A DNA stretch of 64,000 bases from Aggregicoccus sp. 17bor-14 (GTDB lineage Bacteria > Myxococcota > Myxococcia > Myxococcales > Myxococcaceae), in assembly GCF_009659535.1 (NCBI RefSeq), contig NZ_VJZZ01000010.1, forward strand, positions 62,001 to 126,000, written 5' to 3'. The translations under genes were made by a program, and so were the position numbers. Positions within the stretch are counted from its first letter, which is position 1. Every line of letters begins with the position of its first letter. The notes under the pieces are model-generated. The model saw only the letters and a list, made by a program, of their open reading frames with translations. It was not told the DNA's origin and made no database searches. Of the stretch, positions 51,083 through 58,711 are shown piece after piece.

Positions 51083-52075
51083 ATGCGCCCTTCCGCTCCG
51101 CTCCTCTCCCTGCTCGCCGTCGCGGCAGCAGCCCTGGGCTGCCCGGCGAAGCAGGTCTCCGTCCCCACGCAGAACCCGAACAGCACGCCCACGGTGACCC
51201 TGGACATCGTCCCACCCTCGGGGAAGGTCGCCACCGTGACGGGCAAGGGCTGGGACACCGCGCTTCCCGCGGAGCTGAGCGGCACCGAGGAGCTCTCCTT
51301 CTCGGCCCGCTGCAGGGACGCCACGGTGGGGTGCAGGAACATCGAGATCTTCGTGGACGGCACGGGCAGCATGGCCAACGGTGCCCTGCAGCAGCTCGGG
51401 CTGCCCTCGCCGCGCAACAGCAACCTGGACAGCGCGGCGGCGCCCGGGGGCAGTGCGCTGCCCGAGCGCCTCGTCACCACCAAGCTGGACGTGGGACCCC
51501 TGCGCGGCAGCTTCGCGATGCTGCGCCTGGACGTGAGCGCGCGCGCCACCAACTCCTTCGGCGCCACGGTGGCCACCCAGAAGGTGACGCTGTTCTGGAT
51601 CAAGCCGGCGCCGCTGGTCATGCCCAACTGCCCGAGCTTCGCGCCCATCGGCTCGCCGCCGCCGGACCTCGAGGACGTGCACTCGCTGGTCGCCGGGATG
51701 CTGCAGACCCGGAACACGGACCCGAGCCGCACCCAGTTCGTCTTCGCCGTGTACACGAAGCCGGGCCCGGGGCAGCGGACCTTCCAGCTGCTCACCGAGG
51801 ACTCGGGGCTGCCCCCGAACAAGGCGAGCGTGAAGCTGGTGAACAAGACGGGCTCCCCGAAGTCGCTGCTCACCGTGAACGGCGCGAACTGCAGCGCGGC
51901 GGGTCAGCTGCTGCAGGTGCCCTCCAACGGCTCGAGCACCGAAGCGCTCTTCGACGCCACGAACACCACCACGCTGGTGCTCACGGACGGAGGCCACGAC
52001 GTGCTCGTCTGGAACGAGGCGACCTTCTGGCTGTTCTTCGGCGGCAAGAGGAGCACCTTCACCTGGCTGCAGTAG
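51083..52075 (+). CDS. Lipoprotein of unknown function
   Basis: A 330-residue lipoprotein: signal residues 1-20 end in AAALGC (Cys at about 20). The mature part is beta-rich with Ser/Thr/Asn-rich segments (VTLDIVPPSGKVATVTGKGW; LVTTKLDVGPLRGSFAMLRL; TNTTTLVLTDGGHDVLVWNE), suggesting two Ig-like or Big-type sandwiches, and contains two internal cysteines. The upstream frame is open but non-coding in appearance. It is divergent from the GMC dehydrogenase operon and its last 17 bp overlap the convergent MFS gene. No family could be assigned. Confidence 0.7.
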   Translation: MRPSAPLLSLLAVAAAALGCPAKQVSVPTQNPNSTPTVTLDIVPPSGKVATVTGKGWDTALPAELSGTEELSFSARCRDATVGCRNIEIFVDGTGSMANGALQQLGLPSPRNSNLDSAAAPGGSALPERLVTTKLDVGPLRGSFAMLRLDVSARATNSFGATVATQKVTLFWIKPAPLVMPNCPSFAPIGSPPPDLEDVHSLVAGMLQTRNTDPSRTQFVFAVYTKPGPGQRTFQLLTEDSGLPPNKASVKLVNKTGSPKSLLTVNGANCSAAGQLLQVPSNGSSTEALFDATNTTTLVLTDGGHDVLVWNEATFWLFFGGKRSTFTWLQ

Positions 52076-53339
52076 CGGGCCCTGCTGCGGGCGCCTCCCC
52101 GGCGCCGCGGCCGATGCGCAGCACGACGAGCGCCGCGCCGAGGCAGATGAGCCCCGCGGCGATCCACGCCGGCGTGTACGTCTCCACGCGCGTGCGGATG
52201 ATGCCTGCCCCGAGCGCGCCGAGGCCTGCGCCCACCTGGTGCGCGGCGACGATCCACCCGAAGGCGATGGGGCCGCTCTCCGCGCCCAGCGTCTGCATCG
52301 TGAGCCGCACGGTGGGCGGCACCGTGGCGATCCAATCCAGGCCGTAGAAGACGGCGAAGAGCGGCAGCCCGAAGAGCGAGAGCCCGAACGCCGTGGGCAG
52401 GTAGAGCAGGGCGAGCCCGCGCAGGCCGTAGTACCAGAACAGCAGCCAGCGGCTGTCGTAGCGGTCCGAGAGCCAGCCGCTCGCGGTGGTGCCCACCAGG
52501 TCGAAGACGCCCATGAGCGCGAGCAGCCCCGCGGCGCGCACCTCGGGGATGCCGTGGTCGTGGCAGGCGGGCACGAGGTGCGTGCCCACGAGCCCGTTCG
52601 TGGTGGCTCCGCAGATGAAGAAGCTGCCCGCGAGCAGCCAGAAGTCGCGGCGGCGCGCCGAGGCCGCGAGCACGTCGAGCGCATGGCGCACGGGATTGGC
52701 CGGCGCGGGCGGCTCCTCCCAGGGGCCGGGCGCGGCGCCATAGGGGCGCAGGCCGAGGGCGGACGGGTGGTCGCGCACCAGCAGGGCCACCGGCACCACC
52801 AGCAGCGCCACCGCGAGCGCGATGCCGAGCGACACCGCGCGCCAGCCGTGGCGCTCCACCTGCGCCGCGAGCAGCGGGAGGAAGAGCAGCTGCCCCGTCG
52901 CGGTGCTTGCGGTGAGGATGCCCATCACCAGCCCGCGCCGCGTGCTGAACCAGCGCTGCACCACGGTGGCCCCCAGCACCATCGCCGTGGTCCCCGTGCC
53001 CAGCCCCACCAGCACGCCCCAGGAGGCGACGAGCTGCCACGGCGCGCGCATGAGGTGGGTGAGCGCCACGCCTACCGAGATGATCCCGAGCGAGGCGAGC
53101 ATCGTGCGCCGCATGCCGAAGCGCTGCATCAGCGCGGCGGCGAAGGGGCCCACCAGGCCGTAGAGCACCAGGTTCACCGAGACGGCGCCGGAGACGAGCG
53201 CCCGGCTCCACCCGAACTCCTGCTCGAGGGGCACCATGAAGAGGCTGGGCGTGGAGCGCACCCCGGCCGCGCACAGCAGGACGAGGAACACCACGCCCAC
53301 GACGACCCAGGCGTAGTGCAGCCGGAAGGACGGGCGCAT
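52059..53339 (-). CDS. Major facilitator superfamily transporter
   Basis: A 426-residue inner membrane protein with about twelve helices in two halves of six. The MFS loop signature GxLaDrxGrR is seen as FAAALMQRFGMRRTMLASLG after helix 2, and a second loop as LSDRYDSRWLLFWYYG. A central cytoplasmic linker of about 30 residues (RPYGAAPGPWEEPPAP) separates the halves. Substrate is unknown; monocarboxylate/drug families are similar in size. It is co-directional with, and 21 bp downstream of, the hydrolase gene, and probably shares a MarR-controlled promoter. Its 3' end overlaps the lipoprotein gene on the other strand by 17 bp. Confidence 0.9.
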   Translation of the reverse strand: MRPSFRLHYAWVVVGVVFLVLLCAAGVRSTPSLFMVPLEQEFGWSRALVSGAVSVNLVLYGLVGPFAAALMQRFGMRRTMLASLGIISVGVALTHLMRAPWQLVASWGVLVGLGTGTTAMVLGATVVQRWFSTRRGLVMGILTASTATGQLLFLPLLAAQVERHGWRAVSLGIALAVALLVVPVALLVRDHPSALGLRPYGAAPGPWEEPPAPANPVRHALDVLAASARRRDFWLLAGSFFICGATTNGLVGTHLVPACHDHGIPEVRAAGLLALMGVFDLVGTTASGWLSDRYDSRWLLFWYYGLRGLALLYLPTAFGLSLFGLPLFAVFYGLDWIATVPPTVRLTMQTLGAESGPIAFGWIVAAHQVGAGLGALGAGIIRTRVETYTPAWIAAGLICLGAALVVLRIGRGAGEAPAAGPATAAR

Positions 53340-53360
53340 CGGGAGGCCTCGCTCGGGGGA

Positions 53361-54140
53361 CTAGGGAAGGGCCGCGCAGTGGCGCAGGTGCGCGGCGATG
53401 GCGGCGTTCACCTGCGCCGCGTGGGTGACCGGGCCCATGTGGCCCAGCTCCGGAAAGAGCTGCAGCGTCGCGTGGGGCAGGGCCGCGGCGAGCCGCGCAA
53501 GCACCCGGCGCTCGGTCGCGGGTGTCCGGCCCCCTCCCAGCAGCAGGGTGGGCACCTGCACCTGCGCGTACCTGGCTGCATCCGTGCGGTCCGCCACCAG
53601 CGTGGTCACCTCCTGCGAGAGCTTCCAGCCCACGGCGCGGAAGCTCGCGCGCACCTCCGGTGCCATGGTGTCCCACGCGCCCGCCCCGTTCCACCAGTCC
53701 ACGAAGCCCCGCAGCCACGCCTCGTCCACGCCGTCCGCATCCGGCGCGTAGCGCATCGGGACGCGCTGCAGGGCCTCCAGCGCGGCCGCGTCCTCGTCCG
53801 TCGCACCGGGGCCCGGCTGAAGGATGCCGAAGGCGACGGGCTCGTAGAGTGCGAGCGAGCGCACCGCGTCCGGGCGGGAGAGCGCGAGCTGCAGCGCGAG
53901 CAGCCCGCCGTAGGAGTGGCCCACCACGTGCGCGGGCCCCGCCTCGAGCAGGCCCTCGAGCAGCGCCAGGTCCTCGTGGAAGTGGAAGGGGCGCCCGGGC
54001 GGCCAGGCGCCCGCCGTCCCGTAGCCGAGCAGGTCCGGCGCGAGCACCTCGAAGTCCGCGGAGAGTTCGGCGCCGAGCCGCCGCCACTGGCGCGAGGAGA
54101 GGCCACCGCTGTGCACCAGCAGGACGCGATGAGCCGCCAC
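53361..54140 (-). CDS. Alpha/beta hydrolase
   Basis: A 259-residue serine hydrolase. The nucleophile elbow GHSYGG (HVVGHSYGGLLALQLALSR), oxyanion residues in VHSGGLSSRQWRRLG and the catalytic His in ELGHMGPVTHAAQV are all present; the acid is probably the Asp of the LLLGGGRTPATERR region. It is cytosolic. The start is a GTG with GGAGG 6 nt upstream. Downstream is the MFS gene, and divergently the MarR regulator, a layout typical of inducible detoxification or aromatic-ester degradation units. The substrate is not predictable from sequence. Confidence 0.85.
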   Translation of the reverse strand: MAAHRVLLVHSGGLSSRQWRRLGAELSADFEVLAPDLLGYGTAGAWPPGRPFHFHEDLALLEGLLEAGPAHVVGHSYGGLLALQLALSRPDAVRSLALYEPVAFGILQPGPGATDEDAAALEALQRVPMRYAPDADGVDEAWLRGFVDWWNGAGAWDTMAPEVRASFRAVGWKLSQEVTTLVADRTDAARYAQVQVPTLLLGGGRTPATERRVLARLAAALPHATLQLFPELGHMGPVTHAAQVNAAIAAHLRHCAALP

Positions 54141-54162
54141 GGGAAGCCTCCAGGAGAATTAG

Positions 54163-54174
54163 GTGTATATGCAC
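54163..54174. promoter_or_regulatory. Near-palindromic MarR operator and shared promoter core
   Basis: GTGTATATGCAC is a 12-bp near-palindrome with one mismatch per half, in the only AT-rich stretch of the 56-bp gap between the hydrolase and marR genes. It can also provide a TATATG-like -10 for one of the divergent promoters, so MarR binding here would repress both. Confidence 0.55.
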
Positions 54175-54196
54175 GCAATAGGAGAGGATGGGGACC

Positions 54197-54664
54197 ATGT
54201 CAACGCGAAGTGGGGACGAGGCGTCGGCCACCGTGTGCAACTGCCTCGCGCTGCGGCAGGCGGCGCGCCGGGTGACGCAGCACTACGACTCGGTGCTCGC
54301 GCCCACGGGGCTGCGCACCACGCAGTACTCCCTCCTGACGCGCCTCGTGCGCCGCGGGCCGATGACCATCCAGGAGCTCTCCGCCGACCTGGTGATGGAC
54401 CGCACCACGCTGGGGCGCAACGTGCTGCCGCTCGAGCGCGATGGCCTGCTCACCATCCGCCCGGGCGCGACCGACCGCCGCCGCCGCGAGCTGCACGTCA
54501 CGCGCGAGGGCGCCGCGCGCCAGGCGCGCGCGGCCAGGTACTGGGAGCAGGCGCAGGCCCAGTTCGAGCAGCACTTCGGGGTGCGGCGTGCCCGGGAGCT
54601 GCGGGCCGTGCTGCACGACGTCTCGACCGGCCCACTGGGAGCGGAGCCCCTCGCGGAGGGCTGA
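54197..54664 (+). CDS. MarR-family transcriptional regulator
   Basis: A 155-residue winged-helix repressor. The N-terminal dimerisation helices (NCLALRQAARRVTQHYDSVL) are followed by the winged HTH: MTIQELSADLVMDRTTLGRN as the recognition unit and PGATDRRRRELHVTREGAAR as the wing. The C-terminal helix completes the MarR fold. There is no obvious effector pocket residue. Two ATGs, 54188 and 54197, are possible; 54197 is preferred because GGAGAGG ends about 9 nt upstream, whereas the first ATG touches that sequence. It is divergent from the hydrolase-MFS pair across 56 bp that holds a near-palindromic operator. By analogy it represses the pair and itself until a small aromatic ligand binds. Confidence 0.88.
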   Translation: MSTRSGDEASATVCNCLALRQAARRVTQHYDSVLAPTGLRTTQYSLLTRLVRRGPMTIQELSADLVMDRTTLGRNVLPLERDGLLTIRPGATDRRRRELHVTREGAARQARAARYWEQAQAQFEQHFGVRRARELRAVLHDVSTGPLGAEPLAEG

Positions 54665-54699
54665 GGCGCCACTCGGGCTGCGCGGGAGGGACGCGCGCC

Positions 54700-57600
54700 T
54701 CAGCCGCGCGGAGCGCTGCTGCCGCCGGCGCGCGCGAGCACCTCGGTGGAGAGCGGGGCGCTCTCGCGCGCGGGGTGCGCCACGGGCAGCAGCACGCGGA
54801 AGCGCGCACCGCCGTCCGGCGCGGACGTGACCTCCACGCTGCCCGCGTGGCTCTCGATGATGCGCTTGACCAGCGCGAGCCCGAGGCCCGTGCCCTGGGC
54901 GCGCGTGGTGAAGAAGGGCTCGAAGATGCGCGTGCGCAGCTCGGGCGGCACCCCCGGCCCCGAGTCGGTGAGCTCCACGCACACGCCCTCGCGCGGGCCC
55001 GGCTGCGCGGCCACCCTCACGTGGAGCCGGCCTCCCTGCGGCATCACCTGCACCGCGTTCTGCGCGAGGTTGAGCAGCGCCTGGCGCAGCAGGCGCTCGT
55101 CCATGGGCACCGGGGCGAGCCCCTCCGAGAGCTGCCACTCCACCTGCACGGGCCCCTCTGCCTCCGCGAGCGCCGCCGTCACCGCGTCCTGCAGCACCGG
55201 CACCAGTGCGCCCGCGCGCAGCTGCGGCTGGGCGGGGCGGGCGAACTCGAGCAGGTCGTTCACGATGTGGTTCAGCCGCTCACTCTCCTCGCCCACGATC
55301 TCCAGCAGGGGCAGGGTGGGGCTCTGCGGGCCCACCAGGCGCTTGAGGCTCGCCACCGAGTTGAAGATGGCGCCCAGGGGGTTTCTCACCTCGTGCGCCA
55401 CCACCGCGGACAGCTCCCCGAGCGCGGCGAGCCGCTCGGTGTGCACCAGCTGCGCGTGGGCGCGCGCGAGCTCCGCGTAGCTGCGCTTGAGGTCCTCGTA
55501 GAGCCGCGCGCTGTCCAGCGCCACCGCGAGCTGGTTGGCCACGGCCGCCGCGCGCTCCACCTCCTGGGGCGTGAAGCGGCGCGTGTGGCGCGTCTCGCTG
55601 ATGACCGCCACGCCCACGGTGCGCTCGCGCACGACCAAGGGCAGCGCGAGGTAGCCCAGGCCCAGCTCGCGGCTGCGCAGCGCGGGGTTGACGCGCGGGT
55701 CCGTGCGCGCGTCCTCCACCAGCGCCCCCTCGCGCGTCTGGAACACGCGCGCCACCAGCGAGCTGTCCGGCGGCTGCGCGGGCAGGTAGAGCCCCACCAG
55801 CTCGGGGTGGTCGCCCGCCGCGGCGCGGATCTCCAGGCGCTCTCCGCCCGCGTCCGCGAGGAAGAGGTACGCGTCCGGCGCGTCCACGATGCGCGCCAGG
55901 TTCACCACGCCCCGGTCCAGCAGTTGCTGCAGCTCGAGCGTGCCGGTGAGCGAGCGCCCCACCTCGTGCACGATGGCCAGGTCCTCGGCGCGCCGGCGCG
56001 CCTCGTGGAAGAGGCGGCTGCTGTCCAGCGCCACGCCCAGCTGCGCGCCCACGCTGCGCAAGAGCTCGAGCTCGCGCGGGGTGAGGCCCGCCGCGCGGCG
56101 CCGCCCCAGCATGAGCACGCCGAGCGCCTCGCCCTTGGCGACGAGCGGCACCGCCGCCACCGCCTGCAGCCCGTCCACCTCCAGGTACTTGCGCGCCCCC
56201 GGGTCCACCTGCTCGAGCGAGTCCACCACCACGATCTCACCCGTGCGGGCCGCGAGGCTCGCCGGGCCCGTGCCGTTGCGCAGCCGCGCGAGCCGGAACG
56301 CGGTGGTGGGCGAGAGCCCCCGGTGGGCCACCAGCACCAGCTCCTCGCCCTCGCGCTGGAAGGCGGCGCCGGTGTCCATCTCGAAGGTGGGCAGCAGCCG
56401 CTCCATCGCCTGGGTGAGCTGGGCCACCGGCTCCAGGGTGGAGAGGCCGCGCGCCACGTCGTTGAGCAGGCTGAGCTCGTCCACGCGCCCGCGCAGCTCG
56501 CTGAGCAGCCGGTGCGAGTGGGCGGCCGCGGCGAAGTGCGCGCCCATGGCGTGCAGCGTCTCCAGCTCCACGGCGCTCAGGGTGCGCGCGCGGGTGAACG
56601 CCAGGTTCAGGGTGCCCACCACGCGCCGGTGCAGCTGCAGCGGGATGAGCGCCAGCGTGCGCAGGCCCTGCTTCGCGAGCATGCTGCGCACCGGCTCCTC
56701 GGCCACGTCGCGGTCCACCACGCGCGCGGTGCCGTCGCGCACCACCTCGCCCATCAGCGTGCCCTCGATGGGCACCTGGTGGATGGCGCCCAGGGTCTCG
56801 AGGCCCGGCCCCTCCGCGTGCGCGAGCTGCAGCGACCGCGCACCGCGCGCCACGAGGAAGAGCGAGGCGCCGGTGCAGCCGAGCAGCCCGCGCACCTCGC
56901 TCAGGCCGGTGGCGAAGAAGCCCTGCGGGTCCGGCGCGGCGGCGGCCGCGGTGGCGAGCCGGTCCAGCGCGGCGAGCGCCGTGTTGCGCTCGGACAGGTG
57001 CTGGATGGCGCGCGCCGCGTTGAGCGCGGTGGACACCTGCGCGCCGAAGAGGCGCAGCATCGGCAGGTCCTCGGCGCGCAGCCAGCGCCCCGCGAGCCGC
57101 AGGAGCGCGCGCGGCGCCCCCTCCACGTCGACGCGCACGACGATGAAGTGCACCTGCCCGCGGCGCAGCAGCAGCTCCCGGGTGAACTGCGCGTGGGGCG
57201 CGTCCACGAACTGCGCCGCCTCCAGCGCGTAGTCGTCCGCGTACACCGCGCCCTCGGCCCAGGCGCGCGCGAGCTGCGGGGTGAGCGGCCCCTCGAGCCC
57301 CTCCAGCGCGTGGCCCGTGCCGCTCTCGAAGTCCCCCTGCACCCCTGCCGGCGTCCACGCGCGCACGATGCGGGCGCGCCCGCCCGCCACCGGCACCAGG
57401 TAGCTGAAGGCGAGCCCCAGCGCCTCGAGCCCGGCGAAGAGCCGCTCGAGCACCGCCTCCTCGGTGGCCGCGGTGGTGGGCAGCGAGGTGCCCAGCCGCG
57501 CGAGCTCCAGCATGCGCTGTCGCCGCCCCGCGCGCTCCGTCACGTCGCGCGCGAACACCACCACGTCCTCGCCCACGCGCTCGAGCGTGAGCTCCACCTG

Positions 57601-57882
57601 CCGCGCCGCGCCGCTGCCCACCGTGATGCCCACCTCGTAGGTGGTGGGCACCGCCTCGCCCCGCATGCGGCGCTGGTAGCGCTCCTTCACCGAGGCCTCG
57701 TCCTCGCTGCCCAGCAGCTGCCACACGGGCCGCCCGCGCACCTGCTCCGCCGGGCGCTTCAGCAGCGCGAGCAGGGGCGGGTTCACGTAGACGACCTCGC
57801 CCGCGCGCACCACGAGGGTGGGCTGGCTGAAGGCGTCGAAGTGCGCGTAGGGGCCGGGGGGCGTGGAGGACGTCATCGTCAT
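54700..57882 (-). CDS. PAS-GAF sensor histidine kinase (orphan)
   Basis: A 1060-residue cytosolic kinase without membrane segments. Domain order is a PAS-like region (about 20-130, QPTLVVRAGEVVYVNPPLLA), then four GAF-type modules, and a HisKA dimerisation helix with phospho-acceptor His in AVVAHEVRNPLGAIFNSVAS. A HATPase domain follows with N-box NLAQNAVQVMPQGG, G1 ELTDSGPGVPPELR and G2 GTGLGLALVKRI. GAF modules bind small molecules or bilins; their repeated use suggests integration of several signals. No response regulator is adjacent, so the output is unknown. The start is one of two closely spaced ATGs (57882/57876). It is divergent from the MOSC gene. Confidence 0.88.
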   Translation of the reverse strand: MTMTSSTPPGPYAHFDAFSQPTLVVRAGEVVYVNPPLLALLKRPAEQVRGRPVWQLLGSEDEASVKERYQRRMRGEAVPTTYEVGITVGSGAARQVELTLERVGEDVVVFARDVTERAGRRQRMLELARLGTSLPTTAATEEAVLERLFAGLEALGLAFSYLVPVAGGRARIVRAWTPAGVQGDFESGTGHALEGLEGPLTPQLARAWAEGAVYADDYALEAAQFVDAPHAQFTRELLLRRGQVHFIVVRVDVEGAPRALLRLAGRWLRAEDLPMLRLFGAQVSTALNAARAIQHLSERNTALAALDRLATAAAAAPDPQGFFATGLSEVRGLLGCTGASLFLVARGARSLQLAHAEGPGLETLGAIHQVPIEGTLMGEVVRDGTARVVDRDVAEEPVRSMLAKQGLRTLALIPLQLHRRVVGTLNLAFTRARTLSAVELETLHAMGAHFAAAAHSHRLLSELRGRVDELSLLNDVARGLSTLEPVAQLTQAMERLLPTFEMDTGAAFQREGEELVLVAHRGLSPTTAFRLARLRNGTGPASLAARTGEIVVVDSLEQVDPGARKYLEVDGLQAVAAVPLVAKGEALGVLMLGRRRAAGLTPRELELLRSVGAQLGVALDSSRLFHEARRRAEDLAIVHEVGRSLTGTLELQQLLDRGVVNLARIVDAPDAYLFLADAGGERLEIRAAAGDHPELVGLYLPAQPPDSSLVARVFQTREGALVEDARTDPRVNPALRSRELGLGYLALPLVVRERTVGVAVISETRHTRRFTPQEVERAAAVANQLAVALDSARLYEDLKRSYAELARAHAQLVHTERLAALGELSAVVAHEVRNPLGAIFNSVASLKRLVGPQSPTLPLLEIVGEESERLNHIVNDLLEFARPAQPQLRAGALVPVLQDAVTAALAEAEGPVQVEWQLSEGLAPVPMDERLLRQALLNLAQNAVQVMPQGGRLHVRVAAQPGPREGVCVELTDSGPGVPPELRTRIFEPFFTTRAQGTGLGLALVKRIIESHAGSVEVTSAPDGGARFRVLLPVAHPARESAPLSTEVLARAGGSSAPRG

Positions 57883-58034
57883 CGGGTGAGAGGGTGCGCG
57901 CGAGGGGGCGACCATCGCACCGCGGGCGCCGGGTGAGAAGTGGCCCCGGCCTCCTCCCGCAGGACAGGCAGGCGGGCAGCAGCCGCGTGCGCGCGCAGCA
58001 TCCGTGGAAGGGGCTAGAGTGCGCGGACTCCCGC

Positions 58035-58679
58035 ATGCCCACGCTCCTGCACGCCCGCACCGTCCGCCTGCTGCTCGGCACCGAAGCGAAGCACCTCGCC
58101 ACCCGCGAGGTGCCCGAGGTGCAGGTCACCTTCGAGGGCTTCGTGGGAGACCGCCACTCGGGCCTCACCCGCGCCGCCGACGTGCGCACCCCGTGGTACC
58201 CGCGCGGCGCCCCCATCCGCAACACGCGCCAGGTGTCGCTCGTGTCCAGCGAGGAGCTGCAGCAGGTGGCCGACGCGCTCGCCCTGCCGCGCGTGCTCGC
58301 CGCGTGGCTCGGCGCGAACCTCGAGCTCGCGGGCCTGCCGCGCCTCACGCAGCTGCCGCCCGGCAGCCGCCTGCACTTCCCCGAGGACGCCACCCTGGTG
58401 ATGGACGCCGAGAACCTGCCCTGCAAGGGCCCCGGCAAGGTCATCGAGGCGCACTACCCCGAGCGCGTGGGGCTCGCCCCGCGCTTCGTGAAGGCCGCGC
58501 ACCAGCGGCGCGGGCTCGTGGGCTGGGTGGAGCGCGAGGGGCGCATCCGCGCCGGCGACGCCGTGCGCGTGCAGCTGCCCCCGGCCGTCGTCTACTCGCT
58601 GCCCGCCGTGGCTCCTGCCAATGCCGTGGCGAAGGGGACGGAGGAGCTGTTCGAGGTGGAAGCGGTGAGGAAGGGGTAG
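58035..58679 (+). CDS. MOSC-domain protein
   Basis: A 214-residue single-domain MOSC protein. The family core is visible as FVGDRHSGLTRAADVRTPWY, RQVSLVSSEELQQVADALAL, LAAWLGANLELAGLP and VMDAENLPCKGPGKVIEAHY, with the conserved cysteine in ENLPCKGPG that binds molybdenum cofactor or sulfide in characterised members. No beta-barrel N-terminal domain is present, so it resembles the short YiiM-like form. YiiM-type enzymes reduce N-hydroxylated bases using molybdenum cofactor. The gene ends 33 bp before the convergent pentapeptide-repeat gene, with an inverted repeat between them. Confidence 0.85.
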   Translation: MPTLLHARTVRLLLGTEAKHLATREVPEVQVTFEGFVGDRHSGLTRAADVRTPWYPRGAPIRNTRQVSLVSSEELQQVADALALPRVLAAWLGANLELAGLPRLTQLPPGSRLHFPEDATLVMDAENLPCKGPGKVIEAHYPERVGLAPRFVKAAHQRRGLVGWVEREGRIRAGDAVRVQLPPAVVYSLPAVAPANAVAKGTEELFEVEAVRKG

Positions 58680-58697
58680 GAGCCCGCTTTCCTCACC
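58664..58697. terminator. Bidirectional terminator between MOSC and pentapeptide-repeat genes
   Basis: GGTGAGGAA (58664-58672) and TTCCTCACC (58689-58697) form a 9-bp perfect stem with a 16-nt loop that contains the MOSC stop codon. It sits between two convergent genes and probably ends transcription from both sides. Confidence 0.6.
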
Positions 58698-58711
58698 CCT
58701 CCCAGCACCCG

